Assembly (NCBI GenBank): GCA_903813345.2
Contig: CAIIXF020000006.1
Coordinates: 1,054,001-1,118,000 of the forward strand
From: Owenia fusiformis
Lineage: Eukaryota > Annelida > Polychaeta > Sabellida > Oweniidae
DNA length: 64,000 nucleotides
Reading direction: 5' to 3'
Made by a program: the position numbers and the translations under genes. This document shows positions 1 through 64,000 of the stretch, piece by piece; positions within the stretch are counted from its first letter, which is position 1; every line of letters begins with the position of its first letter. The notes beneath the pieces are model-generated. The model had not been told where the DNA came from. It ran no database searches and saw nothing but the letters and a program-made list of their open reading frames with translations.

Positions 1-143
1 GCGGTGTAACAGTAGTACATAACAAACAACAAGTAAAGCCAATAGACACCCAAAAGGCATATATGCGGTGTAACAGTAGTACATAACAAACAACAAGTAA
101 AGCCAATAGACACCCAAAAGGCATATATGCGGTTTAACAGTAA
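1..143. repeat. 64-bp tandem repeat in a Ku70 intron
   Basis: Copy 1 is 1-64 and copy 2 is 65-128, apparently identical. A third, partial copy starts at 129 (gcggtttaacagtaac) and decays by about 143. The array is cut by the window edge, so its true copy number is unknown. It lies in the intron before the first visible Ku70 exon. Confidence 0.9.
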
Positions 144-171
144 CTGATAATACATTTAGTTGCTTCCTAGT

Positions 172-392
172 CAACTCGTACCATAGATAACTCATACCCT
201 AGACAACTCATACCCAAGACAACTCATACCCTAGACAATTTGTAACCAAGACAACTTGTCCCCAAAGTTATTTTCTGTATTATGGTTGCATACTAGGAAA
301 ACAAATTGAGTCTTTATAATAATGTCTAATGTTTTTTTAACGTTATAATGTACGAGTTGTATTGGGCACAAGGTGTCTTGGGTACTAGTTGA
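172..392. repeat. 16-bp tandem repeat with a distal inverted copy
   Basis: About six imperfect 16-bp units of the type actcataccctagaca run from 172 to 268. At about 374-392 the same unit appears inverted (tgtcttgggtactagt, the reverse complement of actcatacccaagaca with two differences). Array and inverted copy could form a stem. It is intronic in Ku70. Confidence 0.75.
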
Positions 393-529
393 CCAGTTAC
401 CATTTAGTTGAGTATTTATCTAAGATTTTCACACCAACCCAGGAACATTTTTTTCTTGATCATACAACTAATACATTAAACTTGTATTACAACACAATTT
501 GTATTTAATATTGTGCTTTTGTCTCTTAG

Positions 530-3455
530 GTTTGCATTTGATGGGTTTCAAGCCTACATCATCTCTTAAGAGATACCTCCATACGAAACCTGCTCAGTTC
601 ATATACCCAGATGAATCTGTAAGTTTACAGTTGATTAACTACTTGACAGTGACATAATAATAGTACTTGTCTCAATTTAGTGTCTTCTCTTTTGACATAG
701 TCAATAGTCAAGGAGACATCAATACTGGCAAAAATATTATTATTTTGTATGAAATGTGGGGATACTAAAACATACTATTAAAACTATATGGATTTCCTTC
801 TAGTTTAATATCAGAAAATCATCATTCTCAGTTTATTTATAAATAATTTTGAGGCAACCTACTGATAACTGAATTCATAACGTTAACGTTTGATGTAAAT
901 TATCAAAAAAATCAAAATTATTATTTTTTAGATAATTGAGGGAAGTATAACCGCATTCTGTGCCTTGTTGAAGAAATGTATAGAGAAAGATGTGATTGGC
1001 TTGTGTAAATATATAAGAAGTAAAAGCTCTACCCCAGTCTTTGTGGCTCTTTTACCACAGGTAGGTGGTGAACTACTATTTTGTACCAGAGCGTTGTGAG
1101 GGTGGGGGGCCATTTATCATTGTATGCCCACACACATAATTAATAATTATATTTCAGGTATGGTTTTCAAGTTGATTATGTTTTGCGAATGTTAATTGAT
1201 TTTTAAGAGAAAGTTACTTTTAATCGAAAAAATCAATGCATGTCTATTTTATTTTTTGGGAGGGGTCATTCTGAAATGTAATTAATTCAGTTTTATGACA
1301 GCATTGAAATATTGACTTGGCCCCTTATTTTACACAGATAAAGATTTTGCCTTGTATCTTTTCAAGGGTTACAATAAGAATGAAAAGCATAACATCAAAT
1401 TGTTATTATACAATGTACATTATTTTTATTTATTATAATTATTTGAATCAGTCAATTACCATGAATTGACCAATCGGCACACTGCATTGACTGAAGTGAC
1501 TGATAACCTTAACTATTTACAACATTCAAGGAAGAAGAATTTGACGAGAACAATGTACAGGTGACGCCCCCTGGATTCCATGTCATATTCCTACCATTTG
1601 CAGACGACATGCGGAAAGTCACGCATGAAAACACACCAAGAGGTAAGCATGCTGTACAACGAGTAGAAATCAACCCTCGGTGGTCTCCAGTCAAATCAAC
1701 TCAATTCTTATTTCACACAAATCTATGCATGATATATCATATTCCAGCCAATCAGAACGCAGAAGATGATATAGAATGCATTCTATATTTCCTAACAGAT
1801 GAATGGTTATTTAAAGATTAAGTGAAATTGATTGATCCATTTATTTTATAATTTCAAGTTGACTATTGGTTGAAGAACTATAAGTAGTATCATAATGATC
1901 AGCCAAATAGGTGCTCAATATACAGGTCAAAATGCTGACCTTGCAAAACCCCTTTAACATTCAGCGTGTCAATGTTGAATTAAATATACAGCATGTTATT
2001 TTGACATGATTTGTAACTGCAATGTGATGCACTAAAAGTGTGATACACAGGGTGACACAAAAAATGCCACCCACAAAATGTTGCATAACCCTTTTGTCTG
2101 CTACATATCTGAATTGTTCTTTAGCACATTAAAACTAGACTTCATGGAGCAACTCCACAAGATGTTTCAGATGACTAGCTCGACTAAACTAAATGCACAT
2201 TTATGTGCATCACAAGATGTGCTCTAAATGCTTCTTTTTTGGTTTCCCCTTGTACTGAGAGTCTTCAGTGTCATTATTGTCATATTTATATTGCAGCCAA
2301 AACAGACCAGGTTGACAAAGCGAAGGATTTGATCAAGAAACTGACAAGACCATTCCGTAGTGAGGACATTGAGAACCCAGCCCTACAGACCCATTATGCC
2401 AACCTAGAGGCATTGGCCCTTGATAGAGATGCTCCAGATTCTGTTCAAGATTTAACATGTAAGAACAAGGTGTCCGATAAGTACTGATAAAATTATGAAA
2501 CTGTTGTGTTACTGTTTTTTCACTGATTTCACTGACAAAATCTACACAAGAATTACATGAATGGATGGGACAGAAAAGAAAATTAAGATGAGTATTTTGC
2601 TCAATTTATGAAAAAATCAACATCGCATTCACTGTTCAATTACTGAAAGGGAAATCGTTTGCAACGTTCTTCTGCCTGAAATAATTAACAAAGCTATATC
2701 CTACACTATATGATATAATGTGGATATGTTATACATGTTATACATGTATTGTGGTTGTTATTTACATGATAATTGTTATTACAGTACCTGATGAAAGAGG
2801 TATCACTAAGAGAGCTGGCAAGATCATAGAGGAGTTCAAAGAGCTTGTGTTCCCTGAGGGCTATACACCTGGTGCCAAGAGGAAGGTAGGTGCACATATT
2901 GCTAGTATAAACCATCACTGTAGTTGGCTATTGGATCTGACAGAGCACCTCCATGGCAAAACCTTATGGGAATTCAGGTTAAATTTGGTTCTAGGGTATG
3001 TCAACCTTATTCATTGTCAACAAAATCGTGAAAATTTAAAGCCATCTGTCTGAATTTTACAGTATGACATTTTAAAATGAGTTAATTTACTCTTGCAAAA
3101 CACATTTTATATCTATAGGCTACCCCAGCTGGTGGAGCTGCCAAGAAAGCCAAGGCAGAATCACAGGATATTGACATAAGAAAGGAGGCTGAAGATGGGA
3201 AGGTAAATAAACACTTTTATGTTTTATAAAGGCCAATAAGTGTAATTGTTGTACTTGAATGTTCTAAAGCGGTAAAAAGTAGTAACATAAATGGATAAAA
3301 TCCAGATATTTAGATAATGAAAAAATTATCTTTTCCAGCTTGGTAAACTGACTGTGCCAGTGTTGAAGGAAGCTGTGAAAAACTTAAAGATTAAAACAAC
3401 TGGGACTAAAAAAGCAGACTTAATAGATGCAATAACTGATCACTTTGATCTGTGA
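530..3455 (+). CDS. XRCC6: Ku70, DNA double-strand-break repair subunit (partial, C-terminal 263 aa)
   Basis: Seven exons are visible: 530-618, 932-1060, 1531-1642, 2297-2458, 2785-2885, 3119-3202 and 3339-3455 (TGA). All have GT-AG borders and joining phases. The product matches Ku70 in order: the end of the beta-barrel ([15 protein letters not shown], then [14 protein letters not shown]), the helical C-terminal arm ([18 protein letters not shown]), a short basic linker (AAKKAKAES, a likely nuclear signal) and a C-terminal SAP DNA-binding domain ([13 protein letters not shown] to [12 protein letters not shown]). In the known family Ku70 pairs with Ku80, binds DNA ends in the nucleus and starts non-homologous end joining. 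The N-terminal von Willebrand A-like domain and most of the barrel lie upstream of the window. No break is seen. The linker before the SAP domain is shorter than I recall for vertebrate Ku70. Confidence 0.96.
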
Positions 3456-4442
3456 GGCCTGGTGTGATAAACAGTCTCTGAAACTGTGGAGTTTAGTCCC
3501 CTCTTGTATGGTTTATATGGTGAACTAGGTATTTAATGTCTCCACATCAGTTCAATATCATCTGTGACCAACAGTATTTTATTTTGTCAATGAGAATCAC
3601 ATAAAGCCTGGTGCATACACAAATCACTTGAGGAGACCCGTCACAGTTGTCGCCCCACATTTTTATACACGAGGAGGTTTATATGGGAAGAGACTTTCCA
3701 CACTTGATATTGCGATATTACAATGTAATCTTGTCAGACTTGTCAAGACATTGTTTATACTCAGATATACAATGTTCATATATGGGCTTGCAGCTTAAGT
3801 TGAATGACTAAAACAATTATGAATGTCCACCAAATTCCACTCCAAAGCATTTTCAGTTCTCAACCTTGGAGGGAATACTATATTTGCAACATTGTTCAGG
3901 CTGTCCATAAAGTCTCTACTCTATACACAAACTCTGTATTGTTATTGTAGAGACTCTACGGACACCTTGAATGTCAGTGTATGAAGGAAAATATAAATGT
4001 TTAATTGCCAAATATGAATTTAAAAATTCAAATGCCATAATTACTTGTAAAATAGAATATGGATTGAATGCGCTTAGAATGCATTTTCCAAAGAATGTTA
4101 ATGTATTTAAATGTTCAAGAGAGACTTCTCTTAAAATAATCAAGGAATCAATATTCTTTTGTGTTCATACTGTAAATATGTGGATATTCCAGAATATCAA
4201 ATCCTGGTGTTCCTTATTCTTTATATAAATTCAATATTACATGTATGTCATGATAATATGTTAGTGATAATTATGTACAGGTCATTATAATTGCTAGTGG
4301 TAGTTTAGATTCCATGCTGAGACAATAATGATTTGATGTGTTTTAATGTTTAAGTGTTTTTCTTATTCTAACTTACAGTAAATTCATGTTGTTAAGATAC
4401 ATGTAGTTGTCTTTCAAATGAGCGAATCAAGTTTTTATTGAC

Positions 4443-4448
4443 AATAAA
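4443..4448 (+). terminator. Candidate poly(A) signal of Ku70
   Basis: AATAAA (in acaataaatctg) lies about 1 kb after the Ku70 stop and is followed by a T-rich stretch. It is the first canonical hexamer I noticed in a good context. Other AATAAA copies follow near 5700, so the exact end is uncertain. Confidence 0.45.
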
Positions 4449-7400
4449 TCTGTCACATCTGTTGTAGTTATTTTCCTTACATTTTAAAATTGTACATGAG
4501 CATAATATCAAATAGCTACCTATGAATTCTACACATTATGAGGAAAAATCATATATTTACATTTTGATTAAGTTAAGATGCGTCTGTTATCAGAATTTTG
4601 AATTTTTTATAAAAAGTCTGGCTTCAGGTATGTGCTTTCTCTGTTGGTCAGTGTGACCCAGTCAGCTGTCTGATATAGTTACATTTTTCATATAACGTAT
4701 CATTACAGTTTTTTTTTTATCAAAAATGATACATTCATATCATTAGTTCAAATTGCTTTTATTAAAGGTAGCACCAGATTCAGTGAGTAACCCTTGCACA
4801 ACTTTTAGAATATTTCGAGTTCATCATTGTAACTTTTTTCTAAAAAGATTTTTACACTTATGTGTTTTTCTTTCTTTAAATCTGGATGTCCATATAGGAG
4901 AATTTACACATATTTGGACTTTAAAAATCTTGAATAATTTAACCATTTGATAAGCTTTGATCCTGGATATATTTAAGATGGTAAAGAATACATTGATAGG
5001 TCAGTTGTACATACTGTAGTTTTGTCACCCCCTATCCTATATCTGAATCTGTGTGCTACAACTGTTTATATCCAGTCTGATTAGCTGTAATGTTGTATGT
5101 ATTTTGTAGGAAATATACATATTATTTTATATACAAACCACATAGATAGTTTTACTATTTGTTTCTTTTTTGATTAATGGTTTCTAAAAGATAGAAGCTT
5201 TCCAATGGGATCTTGAAAGCCCATGATCTTACCAAATATTGTTAGTTTCAGTCATAAAATTCTTATGATTTACTTTTTAAGGAATTATAAAATTGGGTTT
5301 ATAGCTCAAAGGAGACTTCTATAACAGAGGGACTTCTTAGTCAACAAAATTCAATATTATTTACAAAATTCAACATAATTTTGTGGTATTGTTATCTTTA
5401 TTTCTCTTAAAGTAGAGGAACACATTCAACTGTATATGCATCTGTGTTACTGTAAAGCATAGAACTATAAACACTTCACTAAAAACTGTTTTTATAACAT
5501 TTGTAATACAATGCACTGGAAAATTGCAATTGCCAAATTATTTAATTAAAACATGTTAAACAATACATCATTAAGAGTTACATGTATCATTACAAATTAC
5601 AAGCTAATATAAACCAATCAAATCTTATCAGTTGAAACATTTCATAAAATTGAAAAATAGAATTTTACCAGTAGTAATGCTGAATGAATGAACCTTAAAT
5701 AAAAGTAACATTTTCAATAAAAAAATTTCATTATTAATTCAAAACTGGCAATATTTGATGTGTATAAAATATTATATGTTAAATATATACATATGTGTTA
5801 TGCTATACAAACAGTATCTGAAAGCTTCAGCTGATATATCTTACTATTATATGTACATATTTGCATTTTGTAAAAATAACACTTACACATTTTAAACTTC
5901 ATTTGGATATTGTAAACATTTCAAAGATAAAAAATAGCCCAAATCTTTTTTCAATCTATCTTGAAAATACATTATTAATCAATATTAATGATGAACTTTA
6001 TATTCCTCAAATATAACAAGTACTAAAATGTCTTTCTATTTCTTTATACACACTCACTAGAGCCATTCAGATTTCCCACATTTCTTGCACATATATTTTG
6101 TAAATGCTGAATATTTATGTTAATTAAACAAAAGAATCAAGTCAATAATGATCATAACAAAGTTTTTCCTGTGTAATCGTTCCCAGAGGAATGAAAGATA
6201 CAATAGGCAGGGTTTCAAATAAGCACTGATACAGTGGTCCTGGCCAGTTTCTTTTGGTCTGGACCAGCTTATTTTTCAGCATGTAATTACATTGCAACTG
6301 GTCCATCATTTGTCTTTGACCAGCATGTCTAAAATCCTTATTATGATTCACCCTTATCATATACGTGTATTTCTATTTTAAGGCACCTTAAAATGTGTGA
6401 GCAAACACATTCCTATATAATGCCACCATGACAATGATTATCCACTACTCTTAGAAAGATTGATCCAGTGTCTGATACTCTTCATGCGAGATAAACCTCT
6501 GAGCTCTCTGAACCATTCAGATCCACCCATTGCTAAGTCACAGTGATTGAACAATCATGTCATTCTATTGAATTTTTACTTGTTGAAAGCCAAATAGTAA
6601 AATGATCAAGGATAGTCAGAGGGCAGTACACACTATTATTTTCTGCTGAGCAAAGGGTAGAAATATTCACTCTTCTAATGAAAAATATGAAAAATGGCAG
6701 TGAATTCAAATTCCAAAATAACTGAATAGTTATAGTAAAATATTCATGGCCAAGATGACATTTATATTTAGAACCTCTTCTAATATATTCTTCTATAACA
6801 ACCTGATATGTGATATTTGGACAGCAGAATGCTAAATAAAACTATACTGTATCTATATGTACATATACTACATAACAAACGCATGTATATTGCCATGCGT
6901 AAAAATATTACAATAGGGAAATTCTGTTGTTTTGTTCTCTATAATGAGACGTCTATATATAATAGACTTGCAAACTGTCATGGTCTGAACATGAGTATAA
7001 ATGATTAAATACCTTCACCAAGCGACACACATGACACGTGGATTATCATTTTGATGTACCAACAAACATTTCTTCTGTAAAAAGTTGAAAATATATAAAT
7101 CTTTTTGATTAATAAAATCTCTCTGTTTTGCATTGAAAGGTTATAAACATGACGACTGCATGTGTATCAAACTGGCAAGTTATGATAATATACAAAGACT
7201 GCAAGAAATCATTTGTTCATTTATTTTTAATCTTTAAACTTGTATTAATAGTATACATAATGTATACAAGAGGAATTATATGATCATTAGCTATGCCTTT
7301 ACATGATTTTGTTTCCAAAAAGGAATGACAAAAAGGTTTTACATACTGTTACTGGAATATATTGCTAACAATATGATTATAATAGATAGCTAACAATTAG

Positions 7401-7683
7401 AATATATAGCTAACACAATAGCTAAAATTGAACACAGAATATCAATATGTACATGGGTTTTTCTTGTATGCTGTTTACAGTTTTATAGAATTAATGTTTC
7501 AATTACAAATGTAGCCTTGCATAAAATCCCTAGTCCCTCCCCATAAATCCTGACACAGGTATTTTTATTCCATGGGTGTGGAGGTAAACAGGGACTTGAT
7601 GTTTGATTATACATTGTCTATCATATGTACACAATATACATAACTCATGGTTTTAAAATATTTACAACTGCTTCTTTAAATGT
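4449..7683. other. Tail-to-tail spacer, no gene seen
   Basis: This AT-rich stretch lies between the convergent Ku70 and PLEKHA-like genes. It probably holds the 3' UTR ends of both. Possible minus-strand poly(A) signals appear as TTTATT on the plus strand, for example at 7220-7225. No coding exon or clear repeat was recognised. Confidence 0.5.
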
Positions 7684-60842
<53,159 letters not shown>

Positions 60843-62500
60843 CTGTAAGTATATATATTTTGTGCTTTATGCAGGATGGACCATATACCTTATTGCCCCA
60901 CTTCATGCAGTGGGATAGTAAGGTATTCTCTGATACATTAAGAATGGGAAAGAAATGTAACATTAACATGAAAGTAGCTCATATTGTGAAACCCAACAAA
61001 ACTGAATGAATTTATGTCAAAACCACAACACTCATCATCTAGTGGTATGATATGATATGATATTGAATATATATGGCATACTGTGGTATGGTACTGATTG
61101 CTACATTTTTAGCAAATGATCAATTCAACACATCTCAACAACTAGTCATTTCAAATAATAACAATTATACTATATCTTATATAATGATTTTTTCTAATGG
61201 TTATTATAAAGAAAAATTAATGAAATGTATGTAAACTTCAATATGGATTCTAAAGAAGAAAATCAGTTTGATCCAATTTGAAAAGATTGAGACCACTGAT
61301 TTTCCATCTGAAGTAATCTGGAAATGTTTTAATTAAAAGTCATGTTAAACAGAATTGAATAAGCCTTTACTCATTTCTATCAAAAAATGAAAAACTTATT
61401 TTTATGAAACGGATTTTGTAAAATGAATGCAAAAAAACATCTGCTTGATGTTTACATGGTTGATTTCTATATCGCTGATTTTTTCTGAAGTAATACGTAA
61501 ACATTTTAATTAAAAATTATGTCAAACAAAATGAAGCTATTCTATAGGCATTGATAGAATGTTTCAAATCTTACATACGCTAAATTGGCGAACAACAAGA
61601 TTAATTTTTAAAAATAAATCAGTATCAATAACACCATCTGATATACTTTGGTATAAAACTTATTTTCTGTCATTAACGAAGTTTAAAAAATGTGATATTG
61701 GGAAATGAAAGTAAAAAAAAGAAAAGTGAATTGAGACCATCATGGGTATAATATGGCCATGACAATAGACTAGGTGCGAGAAGAAATAATCTTGATTTAC
61801 GTCATTAAAAATTAAAAATTCAGTCAAACTGATGTCATATTTCAAATCTACGACAAATATCATCTAGAAATGTTGTTTTGATAAGAGTTTATCAACTTTG
61901 AAAAAGACCACATGCAGTTTTGCAAGTGATTTTAGACAGTCATATCTTTCACCATGAGTACTTTCTGGGCAAAGATACAGTGGTTTTTATTAAAACAATA
62001 TGTTTTCTTTCAAGTGAAATACCCATGATGATAAAAATATCAATCGAACAATTCAAAAAATTATGAATAGGGACCCCATGTCAACATTTTTTCAAAATAT
62101 TGAACCTGTTTACTCAAAAGAGGATCTCCCTTTTCTGATTTTTATTGCATGAAAAGATTATTCATCAAGGGGTCTAAAACATCTTCAAAAATATAGTTGT
62201 ATTGAAAGTCTAGTTTTGAAGATATCAATTTATGATGACCAAAATGATGCTGAAAACAATGGATAGCACGAGTTGTCCCTATGGGAAAATAATATGGGAT
62301 ATGTGGTTTTTAACTTTAGCGCATTTCAATACGCATCCCCTTTTCAGAAATTGTTCATATAGTGTAGAAGAAACTTTTGATATGTTTAAATTGAGAAAAG
62401 CAAGATCCTCTTTTTAGAAAATAAGCCTAACATTTTTTAACAAGAACACAAATGTGTACAAAATGTCCCCACCAATGGGTGATCCCATCAAATGGTTATC
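60843..62500. other. Intron of the PLEKHA-like gene, no exon seen
   Basis: AT-rich. It contains an imperfect direct duplication: 61285-61375 and 61465-61555 share ctgatttt, ctgaagtaat, ttttaattaaaa and tgt-aaacanaatgaa. No exon in the required phase was recognised. Confidence 0.5.
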
Positions 62501-62504
62501 CTGA

Positions 62505-63490
62505 AAATGAGTAGACAAGACTTTACAATTTGAGGACGGAAAATCCAAAATGGCCACCTTAAAATTTACCCAGAATGCCAAAAGTTTAGTCAGTTCTAGA
62601 TTTCAAACTAAGAACCACCCCTGAAAATTTTTAATTGATCCGTCACACAGTTAACCAGAAAACATGTAGACAAGACTTTACAGACAAGATTTTAGGATGG
62701 AAAATCCAAAATGGCTGCCTTGACATTTACCCAGAATGTCAAAAAACTAATCTGTTTCTAGATTTCATACTAAGAATCATCCCTGAAAATATAACATTGA
62801 TCTACCAAATGATTCACCTGAAAACGCGTAGACAAGACTTTACAGACAAGATTTTAGGACAGAAAATCCAAAATGGCTGCCTTGACATTTACACAGAATG
62901 CCAAAAAACTGATCAGATGTAGATTTTCACACTAAGAATCATCCCTGAAAATTTGAAATTGATCTACCAAACGGTTCACCTGGAAACGCGTAGACAAGAC
63001 TTTACAGACAAGATTTTAGGACTTAAAATCCAAAATGGCTGCCTTGACATTTACCCAGAATGCCAAAAAAAAAATCAGTTCTACATTTTCATACTAAGAA
63101 TCATCCCTGATAATTTGAAAATGATCTACCAAACAGTTTACCTGAAAACGCGTAGACAAGACTTTACAGACAAGATTTTAGGACGGAAAATCCAAAATGG
63201 CTGCCTTGACATTTACCCAGAATGCCAAAAACTAATCAGATCTAGATTTTTATACTAAGAATCATCCCTGAAAATTTGAAATTGATCTACCAAACGGTTC
63301 ACCTGAAAACGCGTAGACAAGACAAGATTTTAGGACGGAAAATCCAAAATGGCTGCCTTGGCATTTACCCAGAATGCCAAAAAACTAATCAGATCTAGAT
63401 TTTTTTACTAAGAATCATCCCTGAAAATTCACCTGAACACATGTAGACAAGACTTCACAATCAAGATTTTAGGACAGAAAAATCCAAAAT
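62505..63490. repeat. 162-bp satellite, about seven copies
   Basis: The marker gtagacaagactttacag recurs at about 62511, 62666, 62828, 62990, 63152, 63313 (shortened) and 63443. Spacing is 162 for most units and shorter at both ends. Each unit holds aaaatccaaaatggctgcct, tgacatttacccagaatg and aagaatcatccctgaaaa. Because 162 is divisible by 3, open frames run through the copies; they are not taken as genes. Confidence 0.92.
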
Positions 63491-64000
63491 GGCCGACAAT
63501 AAAAAAGTGATTATGAGTTTTTGCTAATTCTTTTTACAAAATTATCACATATATCTACTGTTAACAATAACATAGGCTTTTACAACAAAGTACATCTGAA
63601 TCTATTTATAAAGCTACTAAATAGTTAAAGTATGAAAACTCAAAAACACCATTCAATATGATACAAAGTATTATCGTGCGCTAACTTTTCTGAAGACATT
63701 CAATATGGCTGACATGACTGAGCTAACAGGTCCAAAACCTAATCAGATCTAGAATGAAGTGAGCTGAACAAGATGTTAAAGTTTTAAAAGCAACTGTGAA
63801 GCTGTTTTTCTTAAAGTTTTCAGACAAGGATTTTAGCATTTGACTTCAAAATGGCCGATAGGAAGTAGGTATCGAATTAAATTTTTTTCATCCACATCTG
63901 TATGCACTCATAAGTTATCCCTGAAAATTTGAAGGTGATATCTGTAGCGGTTTGGGAGAAAACTCCCGGATGTACGTACGGACGGACGGACGGACGGACG
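63491..64000. repeat. Diverged satellite flank ending in a GGAC microsatellite
   Basis: Fragments such as aatggctgac, aaaatggccgata and cctgaaaatttgaaggtgat show decayed repeat sequence. The window ends in ggacggacggacggacg from about 63978, an array cut by the window edge. Confidence 0.75.

Noticed and set aside
1-270. Possible CRISPR-like direct repeats
   Set aside because: Units are contiguous with no spacers, in an intron of an animal gene.
3971-4228. 85-codon frame after Ku70
   Set aside because: It lies in the likely Ku70 3' UTR and has low-complexity composition with no domain.
62635-63258. Open frames with repeated TRRQDFTDKILG peptides
   Set aside because: They come from the 162-bp satellite, whose period is divisible by three.

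Overview
The window is animal nuclear DNA. It is AT-rich, its genes are split by GT-AG introns, and it is crowded with short DNA transposons. It looks like a marine invertebrate, either a lophotrochozoan such as a mollusc or an invertebrate deuterostome. The sequence alone does not settle which. No bacterial features, tRNA, rRNA or CRISPR arrays were seen.

Layout. (1) 1-4450 (+): the last seven coding exons of Ku70 (XRCC6), including the C-terminal arm and SAP domain, then the 3' UTR. (2) 4450-7683: no gene; this is the tail-to-tail gap between Ku70 and a minus-strand gene. (3) 7684-60842 (-): the 3' part of a long gene for a disordered, proline-rich protein with a basic helical tail. It resembles the C-terminal half of PLEKHA5/6/7 (PEPP) proteins and has two alternative last exons. 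Its intron 17004-59808 is about 42.8 kb long. (4) Inside that intron, on the opposite strand, lie four tandem ten-exon carboxylesterase genes (19883-29700, 32998-41085, 42876-50084, 52692-57797), here called A-D, and a single-exon membrane-anchored secretory-pathway kinase-like gene (58562-59707). (5) 60843-64000: intron of the long minus gene, ending in a 162-bp satellite and a GGAC microsatellite.

The four esterases have identical intron positions and phases and no disruption. Each has a signal peptide, a GESAG nucleophile, a DIEG acid and a TDH histidine, two conserved disulfides and a C-terminal KEEL, which implies retention in the ER lumen as in vertebrate CES enzymes. A pairs with B and C with D. 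A and C carry an HGGG oxyanion motif; B and D carry HGGA. A short block upstream of each first exon is shared.

The introns and spacers record independent transposon insertions: a 5'-truncated LINE in A, a mariner-type element in A, foldback elements, three TTAA-flanked elements, and two copies of one TTA-flanked element. Several can be read against paralogous empty sites in the same array, so their target duplications can be seen directly.
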